Below, one piece after another: positions 1 to 8,078 of a stretch of 24,648 nt of DNA (positions are counted from its first letter, which is position 1; each line of letters begins with the position of its first letter). The position numbers and the translations under genes are program-made. Location of the stretch: the NCBI GenBank assembly GCA_958419975.1, contig CATZIG010000008.1:1-24648 (forward strand), read 5' to 3'. The stretch comes from an uncultured Collinsella sp. Lineage in GTDB: Bacteria > Actinomycetota > Coriobacteriia > Coriobacteriales > Coriobacteriaceae. The notes beneath the pieces were generated by a model. The model searched no databases. It was not told where the DNA came from and was given only the letters and a program-made list of their open reading frames with translations.

Positions 1-2
1 AA

Positions 3-59
3 AACAGCGACAGGCTCCATCTGGGTCTCTACACGACATTCCTTGTCATTGTGGACTAG
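3..59 (+). CDS. possible 3' end of an unidentified gene (partial)
   Basis: An open frame runs from the window edge to a TAG at 57-59, giving about 18 residues ending in TFLVIVD. A hairpin follows directly, as expected after a gene end. The fragment is too short to identify, and the frame could be open by chance. Confidence 0.25.
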   Translation, partial: NSDRLHLGLYTTFLVIVD

Positions 60-63
60 CGCG

Positions 64-105
64 GACGGCGATCGAAAGACGGTCGCCGTCCGTCTTTCGT
101 CTTCT
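64..105 (+). terminator. hairpin, probable terminator of the upstream gene
   Basis: A perfect 10-bp inverted repeat (73-82 with 90-99, arm CGAAAGACGG, 7-nt loop) is followed by a T/C-rich stretch. An alternative stem (ACGGCGA at 65-71 with TCGCCGT at 83-89) overlaps it, so two exclusive folds are possible. The T-tract is weak. Confidence 0.45.
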
Positions 106-137
106 ACCTTCTGCGTCGTAAACGACAATGCTCGGCG

Positions 138-198
138 GTATACGTGGGCAGTGCGGCTATCATGGTACTTTACCGATATCCGCACTGCTCACGTATAC
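138..198. repeat. large inverted repeat in the kinase gene leader
   Basis: Arms of 19 bp at 138-156 and 180-198 match with one difference that would be a G-U pair in RNA. The 23-nt loop holds a smaller GGTA/TACC pairing. It ends about 20 bp before the kinase ribosome binding site, so it could be an operator or a leader-RNA stem. No T-tract follows. Confidence 0.6.
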
Positions 199-230
199 GT
201 GCGGCAACCCATGCCAGACAAAGGAACGCC

Positions 231-2315
231 ATGGATACTATCGATAGCGCCTATGGCGACAAACTCATCCGTCTTGACACGTTCGACACCGCCGTGGCGG
301 TCGACCCCAGCGCCGAGGACGACGCCAAGCGTCGGTTTATGACGCTTATTCTCCAGACGGCCCACCGCAACAACGGCAACATCGGGCACGTGCTGCGCGC
401 GACCAACACAAGCGGCGAGGTCTTTGCCGTCAAGCTACTCAAGGACAACGCCATCCTTTCCGGCCAAGCCCCCGACCGCTCCGCCGAGCAATCGGCAGCG
501 CACCTGGCCAACACCGCCGCGCTGTTCGAGGAGTACCGTCATCTGTGTACCGTCTCGTACCTGCGCGGATTTCCGCGCGTCTATGGCTACGGATCGTGCG
601 AGGATGACCCGCTCATCCTCATGGAGTGGGTCGAGGGCACCTCGCTCAAGCAGGCGCTGCCCCTGCTTCCGCACGACGCCTCGGGCGGGCTGACCACCCA
701 GATGGTCGCCGCCGTCGGAAACGCCGTGCTTCGTGCGCTCTTGATGACCCAAGGCCTCGTGAACCCGGTCATCCATCGCGATCTGTCGCCTGCCAATATT
801 ATGTTCCGTACCACCAGCCGAACGCTCGAGCAGCAGATTGCCGATTGCTCCTTTGACCCCTGCCTCATCGACATGGGCTCCGCGACCATGGCTCTCGGCG
901 ACGACACGATCACCCGGCGCGCCGACATCTGGCGCTTTGCCACGCACGCATACGCCGCGCCCGAGATGCTCACGCAGGATATCGAAGGCATCGCGGCCCT
1001 TCGCCGCTCGCCCGCGGTCGACGTCTATGCGCTTTCGAGCATTCTGTACCAGCTCTACAGCGGTCGCAAGCCGTTCGATGTGGAGTCGACGGGCGCCGCG
1101 GCAACCGGCTCGTTCTACCTCATAAAGACCAAGACCAAGCCGACGCCGCTCGAGCCGCGATGCAGTGACGACGAGACGCTCGTCCAAATCATCATGAAAG
1201 GCATCTCGGTCGAGCAGTGCGATCGTCCCACCGAACAGCAGATGCTCGAGGTGCTCTCGGCATACCTCACCGATGCCGAATCCGAGGGCCGCGAAGGCGC
1301 AGGAGACGAGGCCGCGATTGATATCGATTCTGGCACGCACCTTAAGGTCGACGTCGCCGGCGAGCGCGCACGAGAGATCTTGGAGCAAGCCCGGCACGAT
1401 GCCATGACCCGCCGCCGCTTTATTATCGGTGGCGTTGTCGCGGCCGTTGCGGGGCTCGGCGTTATCGGGGCGGCAACCCATGGCTTTGGTATCCCCGACT
1501 ACCTGGACGGCATCCGCGGTACGCTTGACGACTACACCTGGGATCAGCTGCAGGAGATTTCGCTCAAGATTAAGGCCGCCGAGACCCGTAGCGAGGCACG
1601 CGAGATTGCCAAGCGCTATCACCTGCTCGATGACAACGGGCATATCCCCTATCCGTGTACCAAGCGCGTGAAACTCACCAACGGGCTGGAGGTCGGCGCG
1701 CAGCTTGTGGGCATCCGTCACGACGAGCTTCTGGACGGGACGGGCAAGGCCGGGCTGACGTTTATGTTCGACGCGGGTATTGCCGAGCGCAACGCTGCGG
1801 CTGAACCGCCGAGCGCCGGCTGGGCAGATTGCGAGCTGCGGGAATGGCTCGACGGCGACGGCCTTAAGCTGCTGCCCAACGAGTTGCGCGCACTCATCAA
1901 ATCTGTCAAAAAGATCTCGAATAACGTTGGCGCCGCCAACAGTGCATCGTGTCTGAGCGAGTTGCCCGCAACCCTTTGGCTGCCCGCCATGGTCGAGTTG
2001 TGCGGTACGCAACCGCCCGATTCGTTTGCCGAGGGCTATCACTACCTGGCAGACATCTACAACGGCGAGGGCAAGGAGTATCAGCTCTTCCGCGAGCTCA
2101 AGGTGAGCCCGTATTCCACGAACGAGACGATGGTCCGCCAGTGGAAGGGCAAGGACACCTGCTGGTGGGAGCGCACGGTGAGCCCCGACTCATCGGAGAG
2201 TGGAGGCACACTCTATTTGAATCGCGTGGGCCACGACGGCGACGCCTTTACGTACGCAACGCCTGCGGACAAGCCAAACAAGCTAACCTGTGTGATCCCC
2301 GGGTTCTGCATCTAG
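231..2315 (+). CDS. membrane Ser/Thr protein kinase with extracytoplasmic DUF6273-like domain
   Basis: This 694-residue protein has a cytoplasmic Hanks-type kinase domain: glycine-rich region NNGNIGHV near 47-54, VK lysine at 68, catalytic HRDLSPAN at 182-189, DMG (for DFG) at 214-216 and APE at 243-245. A basic stop (RRR) and one membrane segment lie near 394-415. The remaining ~275 residues should be outside; the WADCELREWLDG and LRALIKSVKK segments resemble DUF6273 domains of gut Actinobacteria and Firmicutes. The likely job is sensing an outside signal and phosphorylating inside proteins on Ser/Thr; substrates are unknown. I chose the ATG at 231 because AAAGGA lies just upstream; a GTG at 144 in the same frame has no such site and falls inside the inverted repeat. 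The gene stands alone, and no classical terminator is visible after it, only 57-bp palindromes. Confidence 0.85.
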   Translation: MDTIDSAYGDKLIRLDTFDTAVAVDPSAEDDAKRRFMTLILQTAHRNNGNIGHVLRATNTSGEVFAVKLLKDNAILSGQAPDRSAEQSAAHLANTAALFEEYRHLCTVSYLRGFPRVYGYGSCEDDPLILMEWVEGTSLKQALPLLPHDASGGLTTQMVAAVGNAVLRALLMTQGLVNPVIHRDLSPANIMFRTTSRTLEQQIADCSFDPCLIDMGSATMALGDDTITRRADIWRFATHAYAAPEMLTQDIEGIAALRRSPAVDVYALSSILYQLYSGRKPFDVESTGAAATGSFYLIKTKTKPTPLEPRCSDDETLVQIIMKGISVEQCDRPTEQQMLEVLSAYLTDAESEGREGAGDEAAIDIDSGTHLKVDVAGERAREILEQARHDAMTRRRFIIGGVVAAVAGLGVIGAATHGFGIPDYLDGIRGTLDDYTWDQLQEISLKIKAAETRSEAREIAKRYHLLDDNGHIPYPCTKRVKLTNGLEVGAQLVGIRHDELLDGTGKAGLTFMFDAGIAERNAAAEPPSAGWADCELREWLDGDGLKLLPNELRALIKSVKKISNNVGAANSASCLSELPATLWLPAMVELCGTQPPDSFAEGYHYLADIYNGEGKEYQLFRELKVSPYSTNETMVRQWKGKDTCWWERTVSPDSSESGGTLYLNRVGHDGDAFTYATPADKPNKLTCVIPGFCI

Positions 2316-2357
2316 GCGGCGGGCGTCTTGCCGTGACGGGACCCCTCCCCGGCAATT

Positions 2358-2575
2358 GTCTCGATCTGTAACAGTTAAAACCCAAAAACCGGTCTAGATG
2401 TTACAGATCAAGATGTTCGGATTGGCCTGGATGGTTTGTCTCGACCTGTAACATCTACTCGGCAAAATCAGGTCAATATGTTACGGATTGAGACGTTTGG
2501 ACTGCCGTTCAACAGTTCGTCTAAATCTGTAACAGTTAAAACCCAAAAACCGGTCCAGATGTTACAGATTGAGAT
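2358..2575. repeat. 57-bp palindrome array, three copies
   Basis: Units lie at 2358-2414, 2438-2494 and 2519-2575. Each has 15-bp arms (left GTCTCGATCTGTAAC-like, right its complement) around a 27-bp core, with starts 80 and 81 bp apart. Cores of units 1 and 3 differ by one base; unit 2 differs more. The T-rich strand of the core is the minus strand here, opposite to the arrays near 9.4 kb and 18.6 kb. The array begins 43 bp after the kinase stop and fills most of the 411-bp gap before copA. Confidence 0.93.
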
Positions 2576-2649
2576 GATTGGTTGGAACGGTCCATCGGCC
2601 AACCAACTACCTTCATCTGTAGCGAAATGTCATACATTTATTCTGTACT

Positions 2650-2680
2650 GGGCACCCCCAGGGGGTATGGGTGTATAGTA
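2650..2680 (+). promoter_or_regulatory. probable CsoR operator overlapping the copA promoter
   Basis: A perfect palindrome ACCCCCAGGGGGT at 2654-2666 is followed by TATGGG and a TATAGT -10-like box at 2674-2679. C-run/G-run palindromes with an adjoining GGGTAT are typical of CsoR sites before copper exporters, and a csoR gene lies 2.9 kb downstream. The palindrome would sit under RNA polymerase. The -35 box is not clear. Assignment to CsoR is inference from motif and context. Confidence 0.65.
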
Positions 2681-2726
2681 TCGGCAGGCTAACAATTCCA
2701 ACACCGAACCACGGAAAGGAGAAGCC

Positions 2727-5069
2727 ATGGCTCAAGATAAGTTCGACGTGGGTGGCATGACATGCGCCGCCTGCCAGGCGCACGTGGACCGCGCCGTGAG
2801 CAAACTCGACGGCGTCCAAAGCGTCGCGGTCAACCTGCTCGCCGGTTCCATGATGGTCGACTATGACCCCGCGCAGGTCTCCCCCGACGATATCTGCACC
2901 GCCGTCGACCGCGCGGGCTACTCGGCCTCACCCGTCAGCACGGGTACCGACACCGCCAGCTCAAGCGGCAGCGCGCAAGCCAGGTCCGGCGCCGCCCACA
3001 TGGAGTCGCCAACCAAAAAGTTGGAGGCTGCCGCCTCTGCCATGCGCACTCGTCTCATCATCTCGATCGTATTCCTTATCCCACTGTTCTACATAGGCAT
3101 GGGGCACATGCTCGGCTGGCCGCTGCCCGGCATTTTCACCGACCATACCCACAGCATGACGCTCGCCCTCACCGAGCTCGTCCTGCTCATCCCCATCGTC
3201 TATGTCAACGACGCGTACTTTATCAATGGGTTTAAATCGCTCGCGCACGGCGCGCCCACCATGGACGCCCTTATTGCCGTGGGCGCCACCGCCTCCATCG
3301 CCTGGTCAATCTACGCCATGTTCATCATGGCCGACCAATTAGCCGCGGGTCAGGTGCACGAGGCCATGATGACGGGCATGGACAATCTGTATTTTGAGAG
3401 CGCGGGCACGATCCTGTCGCTCGTCACCGTGGGCAAATACCTCGAGACGCGCAGCAAGTCCAAAACCGGCGGCGCCATCGAGGCGCTCATCGACCTGGCG
3501 CCCAAGACCGCGACCGTCGTGGCAGAGGACGGCAGCGAGACCACCGTCGACGTCGATAGCATCCTTCCCGGCCAGGTCCTGCGCGTGCGCCCCGGAGAGT
3601 CCATCCCTGTCGATGGCGTGGTGCTCGAGGGCAGCTCGGCCGTGGACGAGAGCGCGCTCACCGGCGAGTCCATCCCCGTGGAAAAGACCACCGGCGACAC
3701 CGTCAACGCCGCCACCGTCAACCGCACCGGCTCGTTTACCTTCCGTGCCACGCGTGTGGGCGCCGAGACATCGCTCGCCAAGATCATCAAGCTTGTCGAG
3801 GACGCCAACGCCACCAAGGCGCCCATCGCCCGCATGGCCGACAAGGTCGCCGGCGTGTTCGTGCCCGTGGTGTTCGTGACCTCGGCCGTGACCTTTGTGG
3901 TGTGGATGGCACTGACCGGCAGTATGAACGAGGCGCTCACCTCCGCCGTGGCCGTACTGGTGATCAGTTGTCCGTGTGCATTGGGCCTGGCAACGCCCGT
4001 CGCCATTATGGTGGGCACCGGCAAGGGCGCCGAGATGGGCATTCTGTTTAAGAGCGCCGAGGCACTGGAGAACCTGCGCAGCGTGGGCACCGTTGTGCTC
4101 GATAAGACGGGCACGGTCACCCGCGGCAAGCCTGCCGTGACCGATATCGTGGTAGCCACACGCGCCGACGGCTTGCCCGCCATGAGCGAAAAGGCGCTGC
4201 TCAAGCTGGCCGCTGCGCTGGAGCGCTCAAGCGAGCACCCGCTGGCCGAGGCGATTATGGCCGAGTGCGAGGCACGCGGAATTGTCGCGCGCATGGTCGA
4301 GGACTTTGCCGCCGTGCCCGGTCGTGGCGTTACGGCACGCGAGGGTCAAAACGTCATCGCCGCCGGCAACGTGCGCCTGATGGACGAGTTGGGCGTTACC
4401 GTGCCCGCCGGCCTTGCCGAACAGCTCGCCGCCGAAGGCAAGACGCCGCTGTTCTTTGCCAAGAACGGCGAGCTCGTCGGTACCATCGCCGTAGCTGACG
4501 AGGTCAAAGAGACGAGCGCCGAGGCCATCGCCGCGCTCCACAAGCTCGGCGTCGACGTGCGCATGCTCACCGGCGACAACTGCGTGACGGCCGAAGCAAT
4601 CGCCCGCCGCGTGGGACTGAACAGCAAGCAGGTCATCGCCGACGTCCTGCCCGCCGACAAGGAGCGCCACGTCCGCGAACTGCAGGATGCGGGCAGCAAG
4701 GTCGCCATGGTGGGCGACGGCATCAACGACTCCCCCGCCCTGGCGCGCGCCGACGTGGGTCTTGCGATCGGCACCGGTGCCGACATCGCCAAGGAAGGAG
4801 CAGATGTGGTGCTCATGCGCAGCGACCTCATGGATGTCGCCCGCGCCATCGAGCTTTCGCGCGCCACGATTCGCAACATCAAGCAGGACCTGTTCTGGGC
4901 GCTGTTCTACAACGGCATCGGCATTCCGCTCGCCGCGGGCGTGTTCTTCCCGCTCACCGGGTGGCAGCTCTCGCCGATGTTTGGCGCCGCGGCCATGAGC
5001 CTGTCGAGTGTCTGCGTCGTAAGCAACGCTCTGCGCCTAAAATCCTTTAAGCCTAAAGTGGCAAAATAG
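2727..5069 (+). CDS. copA: copper-exporting P1B-type ATPase CopA
   Basis: This 780-residue pump uses ATP to move Cu(I) out across the membrane. One N-terminal HMA domain carries MTCAAC (Cys13, Cys16), then a Ser/Ala-rich linker. Membrane helices surround the CPC metal site (SCPCALGLATP, Cys415 and Cys417). The phosphorylated Asp459 lies in DKTGTVTRG, followed by the SSEHPLAEA His-Pro motif and the MVGDGINDSPAL hinge. This is the full length and domain order of bacterial CopA with one HMA. The ATG at 2727 has AAAGGAG about 8 nt upstream. It is first in a copA-copZ-csoR set on the same strand, under a likely CsoR operator. CPC, HMA sequence and neighbours all favour copper over silver, cadmium or zinc. 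Confidence 0.95.
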   Translation: MAQDKFDVGGMTCAACQAHVDRAVSKLDGVQSVAVNLLAGSMMVDYDPAQVSPDDICTAVDRAGYSASPVSTGTDTASSSGSAQARSGAAHMESPTKKLEAAASAMRTRLIISIVFLIPLFYIGMGHMLGWPLPGIFTDHTHSMTLALTELVLLIPIVYVNDAYFINGFKSLAHGAPTMDALIAVGATASIAWSIYAMFIMADQLAAGQVHEAMMTGMDNLYFESAGTILSLVTVGKYLETRSKSKTGGAIEALIDLAPKTATVVAEDGSETTVDVDSILPGQVLRVRPGESIPVDGVVLEGSSAVDESALTGESIPVEKTTGDTVNAATVNRTGSFTFRATRVGAETSLAKIIKLVEDANATKAPIARMADKVAGVFVPVVFVTSAVTFVVWMALTGSMNEALTSAVAVLVISCPCALGLATPVAIMVGTGKGAEMGILFKSAEALENLRSVGTVVLDKTGTVTRGKPAVTDIVVATRADGLPAMSEKALLKLAAALERSSEHPLAEAIMAECEARGIVARMVEDFAAVPGRGVTAREGQNVIAAGNVRLMDELGVTVPAGLAEQLAAEGKTPLFFAKNGELVGTIAVADEVKETSAEAIAALHKLGVDVRMLTGDNCVTAEAIARRVGLNSKQVIADVLPADKERHVRELQDAGSKVAMVGDGINDSPALARADVGLAIGTGADIAKEGADVVLMRSDLMDVARAIELSRATIRNIKQDLFWALFYNGIGIPLAAGVFFPLTGWQLSPMFGAAAMSLSSVCVVSNALRLKSFKPKVAK

Positions 5070-5098
5070 GCTCACCACCAAGTCCATTTAGAACGGGT

Positions 5099-5191
5099 TT
5101 TCCAGGTGCCCGAGATTGACCTGAAAGAGGAGCGACGCGTACTTTGGTACGCGAGCGACGGCTTGAAGGTCAAGGTCGGGTGCCTGGGAAA
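5099..5191 (+). other. long structured hairpin element between copA and copZ
   Basis: Nested stems fold as one arm. The outer 12-bp stem 5102-5113/5176-5187 includes two opposed G-U pairs and is extended by TTT/AAA. The middle 7-bp stem is 5116-5122/5167-5173 (TTGACCT/AGGTCAA). The apical 7-bp stem is 5136-5142/5147-5153 (CGCGTAC/GTACGCG, TTTG loop). Purine mismatches (GA opposite GG) separate outer and middle stems. G-U pairs kept inside a long stem suggest function as RNA rather than a DNA palindrome. It ends 12 nt before the copZ ribosome binding site. It may be a processing site, attenuator or dispersed repeat. I do not recognise the family. Confidence 0.55.
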
Positions 5192-5216
5192 GCCGACACA
5201 ACAGAGAGGAATACCC

Positions 5217-5438
5217 ATGCGATACACAATCAAGACTACCGGCCTCATGTGCGGCCACTGCGACGCTACTGTCGAGACGGCACTGCTCAACGTGGCCGGC
5301 GTGACCGACGCCGACGCCGATCACGAGACCCAGACCGTCCAGGTGGAGTGCGCCGACACCGTGACCGTCGAGCAGCTCACCGCCGCTGTCGAGGGCGCCG
5401 GCGAGAAGTTCCACGCCCTTTCGGTGACCGCCGCGTAG
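5217..5438 (+). CDS. copZ: copper chaperone, HMA domain protein (CopZ-like)
   Basis: A 73-residue single heavy-metal-associated domain. The LMCGHC loop (Cys12, Cys15) binds Cu(I) and would hand it to the HMA of CopA or to CsoR. Length and the single CxxC fit CopZ chaperones. I chose the ATG at 5217 because AGAGAGGA lies 6 nt upstream; the longer frame from 5106 would translate the structured element. It lies 147 bp after copA and 135 bp before csoR on the same strand, so co-transcription is likely. The middle of the metal loop has Gly-His rather than the more common Ala-Ala or Ser-His. Confidence 0.88.
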   Translation: MRYTIKTTGLMCGHCDATVETALLNVAGVTDADADHETQTVQVECADTVTVEQLTAAVEGAGEKFHALSVTAA

Positions 5439-5464
5439 CAGACGCTGCCTACTCAATCCTCAGA

Positions 5465-5531
5465 AGTTGCGGTGAAATACGGACTGTTGAGCCGCCCTAG
5501 GCCTTTAAACAGTCCGTATTTCACCGCAACT
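5465..5531. repeat. 24-bp perfect inverted repeat (AGTTGCGGTG family), copy 1
   Basis: Arms 5465-5488 and 5508-5531 are perfect complements over 24 bp around a 19-nt loop; the arm starts AGTTGCGGTGAAATACGGAC. A second copy lies at 19716-19782. It sits between copZ and csoR and could shape how much csoR message is made. No T-tract follows, so a simple terminator is not clear. Confidence 0.85.
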
Positions 5532-5573
5532 GACGGGGGCATCCGGAAAATCGACCAGAAACGAGGACCCGCC

Positions 5574-5846
5574 ATGATGGCAGACCATAAATCGGTGACC
5601 CGCATGCTCAAGACGGCACGCGGCCAGATCGACGGCATCTTGCGGATGGTCGATGAGGACCGCTACTGCGTCGATATTTCCACGCAGCTCATGGCAACGC
5701 AGGCGCTCATTGCGCGCATCAACGCCGACGTGCTCAAGGCGCATATCGAGGGCTGCGTGACTTCGGCAATCGAATCGGGCGACGAAGATCTCAAAGCTGC
5801 CAAGCTCGCCGAGATCGAACGCGTCGTCGACAAGCTCTCCAAGTAA
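5574..5846 (+). CDS. csoR: copper-sensing repressor, CsoR family
   Basis: A 90-residue all-helical DUF156 repressor. The family Cu(I) ligands are visible: Cys32 (RYCVD), His57 and Cys61 (KAHIEGCV). With this Cys-His-Cys pattern, Cu(I) binding releases the protein from DNA and switches on copper export. The ATG at 5574 has GAGGA 6 nt upstream; a second ATG at 5577 is equally possible. The upstream in-frame extension lies in the palindrome and is not coding. It is third in the copA-copZ-csoR set, and its likely target is the C-run/G-run palindrome before copA, which would make the unit self-regulated. The Cys-His-Cys set argues against the RcnR/FrmR branches. Confidence 0.9.
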   Translation: MMADHKSVTRMLKTARGQIDGILRMVDEDRYCVDISTQLMATQALIARINADVLKAHIEGCVTSAIESGDEDLKAAKLAEIERVVDKLSK

Positions 5847-5850
5847 TTGG

Positions 5851-5937
5851 GGCATTGGGGACAGACTTCTTTGCACCGTCTTGGTATTCCGGGGACAGGT
5901 ATGTTTGCACCACATTGGTGCAGATTAACCTGTCCCC
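5851..5937. repeat. GGGGACAGGT palindrome with partial copy
   Basis: Arms 5891-5912 and 5916-5937 share GGGGACAGGT and GCACCA ends with a divergent 6-base middle. A partial copy (GGGGACAGAC then TTTGCACC) lies just upstream from about 5851. It follows the csoR stop by a few bases and could end the copper operon message. From memory, similar GGGGACAG/TTTGCACC elements are scattered in Coriobacteriia genomes. Confidence 0.7.
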
Positions 5938-5992
5938 CTTGCTCTAAATCGGGTATAAAGGCGTGCAGCATATCGAACGAAAGGCAATTTGC

Positions 5993-6466
5993 ATGAATGA
6001 CTTTATGAAGGGTCGCAATGGTGCCGATGAACTCACCATCGTGATGGGTTTTGCCGGCATCGTCATCGCGATGATCGGATCGATAGCCCGCATCCAGTGG
6101 CTCAGCTGGATTGCCATCGCCGTAATCGTGATTGGCGTGCTGCGCGGCCTGTCCAAAAATATCGACGCACGTCGCAAGGAGAACGAGGCCTTTGTCGCCG
6201 CGACTGCAAACGTACCCGGCTTGGGCAAGTTTGTAGCTAGCTTGGGCGGCGGAGCTGCAGCGGCCAGCAACTCACGCGCAGCCGGCACCAGTAAGGAAGA
6301 CTTTGAGCGTGCCAAGCGCACGGCCAAGAAGATGTGGAAGGGGCGCAAGACCACGGCATACCTCAAGTGCCCCAACTGCGGCCAGATGCTCTCCGTCCCC
6401 AAGGGCAAGGGCAAGATCCGCGTCACCTGCCCCAAGTGCCACGCCAAGATGGAAACCCGCTCTTAG
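5993..6466 (+). CDS. small membrane protein with C-terminal zinc ribbon
   Basis: The protein has 157 residues. Residues ~15-31 and ~35-51 form two hydrophobic membrane segments separated by a short loop (RIQWLSW). A Gly/Ala-rich linker and a basic stretch (KRTAKKMWKGRK) follow. The C-terminus holds a zinc ribbon: CPNCGQ then CPKCHAK, with CxxC pairs about 22 residues apart. The ribbon should be in the cytoplasm. The ATG at 5993 has AAAGG about 9 nt upstream; a TATAAA box at 5954-5959 may be its -10. Function is unknown; the basic region plus ribbon could bind nucleic acid or protein at the membrane. A strong terminator follows 22 bp after the stop. Confidence 0.75.
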   Translation: MNDFMKGRNGADELTIVMGFAGIVIAMIGSIARIQWLSWIAIAVIVIGVLRGLSKNIDARRKENEAFVAATANVPGLGKFVASLGGGAAAASNSRAAGTSKEDFERAKRTAKKMWKGRKTTAYLKCPNCGQMLSVPKGKGKIRVTCPKCHAKMETRS

Positions 6467-6487
6467 CCGCCATACCATGGGACAATC

Positions 6488-6525
6488 AAAAAAGCCGAGG
6501 CCTCGTGTTGAGACCTCGGCTTTTT
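6488..6525. terminator. bidirectional intrinsic terminator
   Basis: An 11-bp stem (6494-6504 with 6510-6520, arm GCCGAGGCCTC, one mismatch) is flanked by six A on the left and five T on the right. It lies between two converging genes and can stop transcription from both. Confidence 0.9.
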
Positions 6526-6558
6526 GTATGCGACAACGGAGCTGTCCCTTTGTCACAC

Positions 6559-7929
6559 CTATGCCACGCCGTCGCGGGCCAGCTCCTCGGCAAGCGCTTC
6601 GGCATGCATGGTCATAATCGCGTCGAGCTCGGCGTCCACCTCGGGAATACGCTTCACCTTGAGCTTGCGTACCAGATCACCGCGACACATCACGTGCGTC
6701 GGCTCACGCAGTGCGCACAGGTCATCGAGCGGGTTCTCGCGCGTCACCAGGATATCGGCGGCCTTGCCGCACTCGATTGTGCCGGTCTCGCCGCCCAGCC
6801 CCAGCAGCTCGGCATTGACCTGCGTGGCCGTATGCAGCGCGAAGGCGTTGCTCACGCCGACATACTTGGCAAAATAGGCCACCTCGCGCCACATGTCGTA
6901 CTGCGTCACGAACGGGCAGCTCGAGTCCGTGCCCAGGCCCACCTTAACGCCGGCATCCAGGGCGGCGCGAGCGCTCTCGATAATGCCCGAGCACACAATG
7001 TCACCGTTCTTCTTTTGCGTGTCGGTCGAATGGGTCTTTTCCGGATCGAGCAATACAAACGGCAGCGCCGGGCTGATCGTGCAGGTCACGCTCGGTGCAC
7101 GCCCCTCGAGCTGCGTGCCCGCGGTGCCACGGTACAGCTCCAGAATCTCGGGCGTCAACGGAGCGCCGTGCTCAATCGTGTCAACGCCGGCCTCAAGCGC
7201 GGCCTTCACGCCCTCGGTACTCTCGACATGGGCCATAACCGGCAGGCTCACCTCGTGCGCAGCCTTGCACGCCGCCGCGGCAACCTCGACCGGCATGCGC
7301 AGCACGCCCGGCTCGCCCACCTCGGTAGCGTCGAACACGCCGCCCGTCACGAACAGCTTAATGACGTCGGCACCACGCGCATACAGGTCGCGCACCTGTT
7401 CGGCTGCCTCGGCGGGACTGTTGGCCACCTGGGCGAACAAGCCCGCACCATGGCCGCCCGGCACCGTGACGCCCGTTCCCGGCGCCACCAGGCGAGGACC
7501 TTGATACTTGCCGGCATCGATAGCATCGCGCACGCCCAGATCGGCAAACAGCGGATCGCCCGCGCCGCGCACCGTGGTCACGCCACTTGCCAGTTGTTGT
7601 TGGGCGCTGCCCTTAAGAATATGGCGCACGATGGCGCGCCCCACGGGATTATCGAGCTTCTTCATCAGCGCGCCCGCATCGCCAGCCGAGACAGGCTTGC
7701 CCGAGCCGCACAGGTGCACGTGCATATTGATGAGACCGGGCATGAGATACGCACCGCCCAGGTCGATAACCTCGGCACCCGCGGGCGCCTGCGCCACAGC
7801 ACTCGGCCCCATCCAGGTGATGACGCCGCGCTCAACAGTCACGGCCATATCGGGTTGCGGCTCCATATGCTCCGAGCCATCCAGAATGGTCGCATTGATA
7901 AACAACGTGGAACGATCGGCAGACGCCAT
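6559..7929 (-). CDS. metal-dependent amidohydrolase (imidazolonepropionase/prolidase-like)
   Basis: A 456-residue enzyme of the amidohydrolase superfamily. Metal-site residues are in order: HVH (His70, His72) after PGLIN, Lys191 in IKLFVTGG (probable carboxylated bridging lysine), His234 in VMAHVES, His254 in TIEHGAPL and Asp335 in GLGTDSS. The C-terminal GTIECGKAADILV segment closes the small beta domain. Close families split Xaa-Pro or Xaa-Arg/Lys dipeptides or cyclic amides; the substrate cannot be read from sequence. The ATG at 7929 has a strong GGAGGAG just upstream, so a longer frame to 8058 is unlikely. It shares a terminator with the gene opposite. Two 57-bp palindromes lie 150 bp upstream of its start. 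Confidence 0.85.
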   Translation of the reverse strand: MASADRSTLFINATILDGSEHMEPQPDMAVTVERGVITWMGPSAVAQAPAGAEVIDLGGAYLMPGLINMHVHLCGSGKPVSAGDAGALMKKLDNPVGRAIVRHILKGSAQQQLASGVTTVRGAGDPLFADLGVRDAIDAGKYQGPRLVAPGTGVTVPGGHGAGLFAQVANSPAEAAEQVRDLYARGADVIKLFVTGGVFDATEVGEPGVLRMPVEVAAAACKAAHEVSLPVMAHVESTEGVKAALEAGVDTIEHGAPLTPEILELYRGTAGTQLEGRAPSVTCTISPALPFVLLDPEKTHSTDTQKKNGDIVCSGIIESARAALDAGVKVGLGTDSSCPFVTQYDMWREVAYFAKYVGVSNAFALHTATQVNAELLGLGGETGTIECGKAADILVTRENPLDDLCALREPTHVMCRGDLVRKLKVKRIPEVDAELDAIMTMHAEALAEELARDGVA

Positions 7930-8078
7930 ATCGAGCTCCTCCCCCTCAGAAAACTTGAACATCTGTCCATTATTATCCAGTGTAGCCCGATTGCCACAGA
8001 CATATCGGTTAACGGAGGGAAGAGGGGATGTGGGGGACGGAATACGTTGCAGTCCCACCCCAGCGACACCAGGGAAAT

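Noticed and set aside
435..2042. 535-residue minus-strand open frame
   Set aside because: It is a shadow of the kinase gene, which has full motif support on the plus strand.
2358..2575. 57-bp palindromes as ordinary Rho-independent terminators
   Set aside because: No T-tract follows the right arm in either direction, and tandem copies with fixed spacing are not explained by termination alone.
5106..5216. N-terminal extension of copZ
   Set aside because: It would translate the structured hairpin; the ATG at 5217 has a strong ribosome site and matches the family start.
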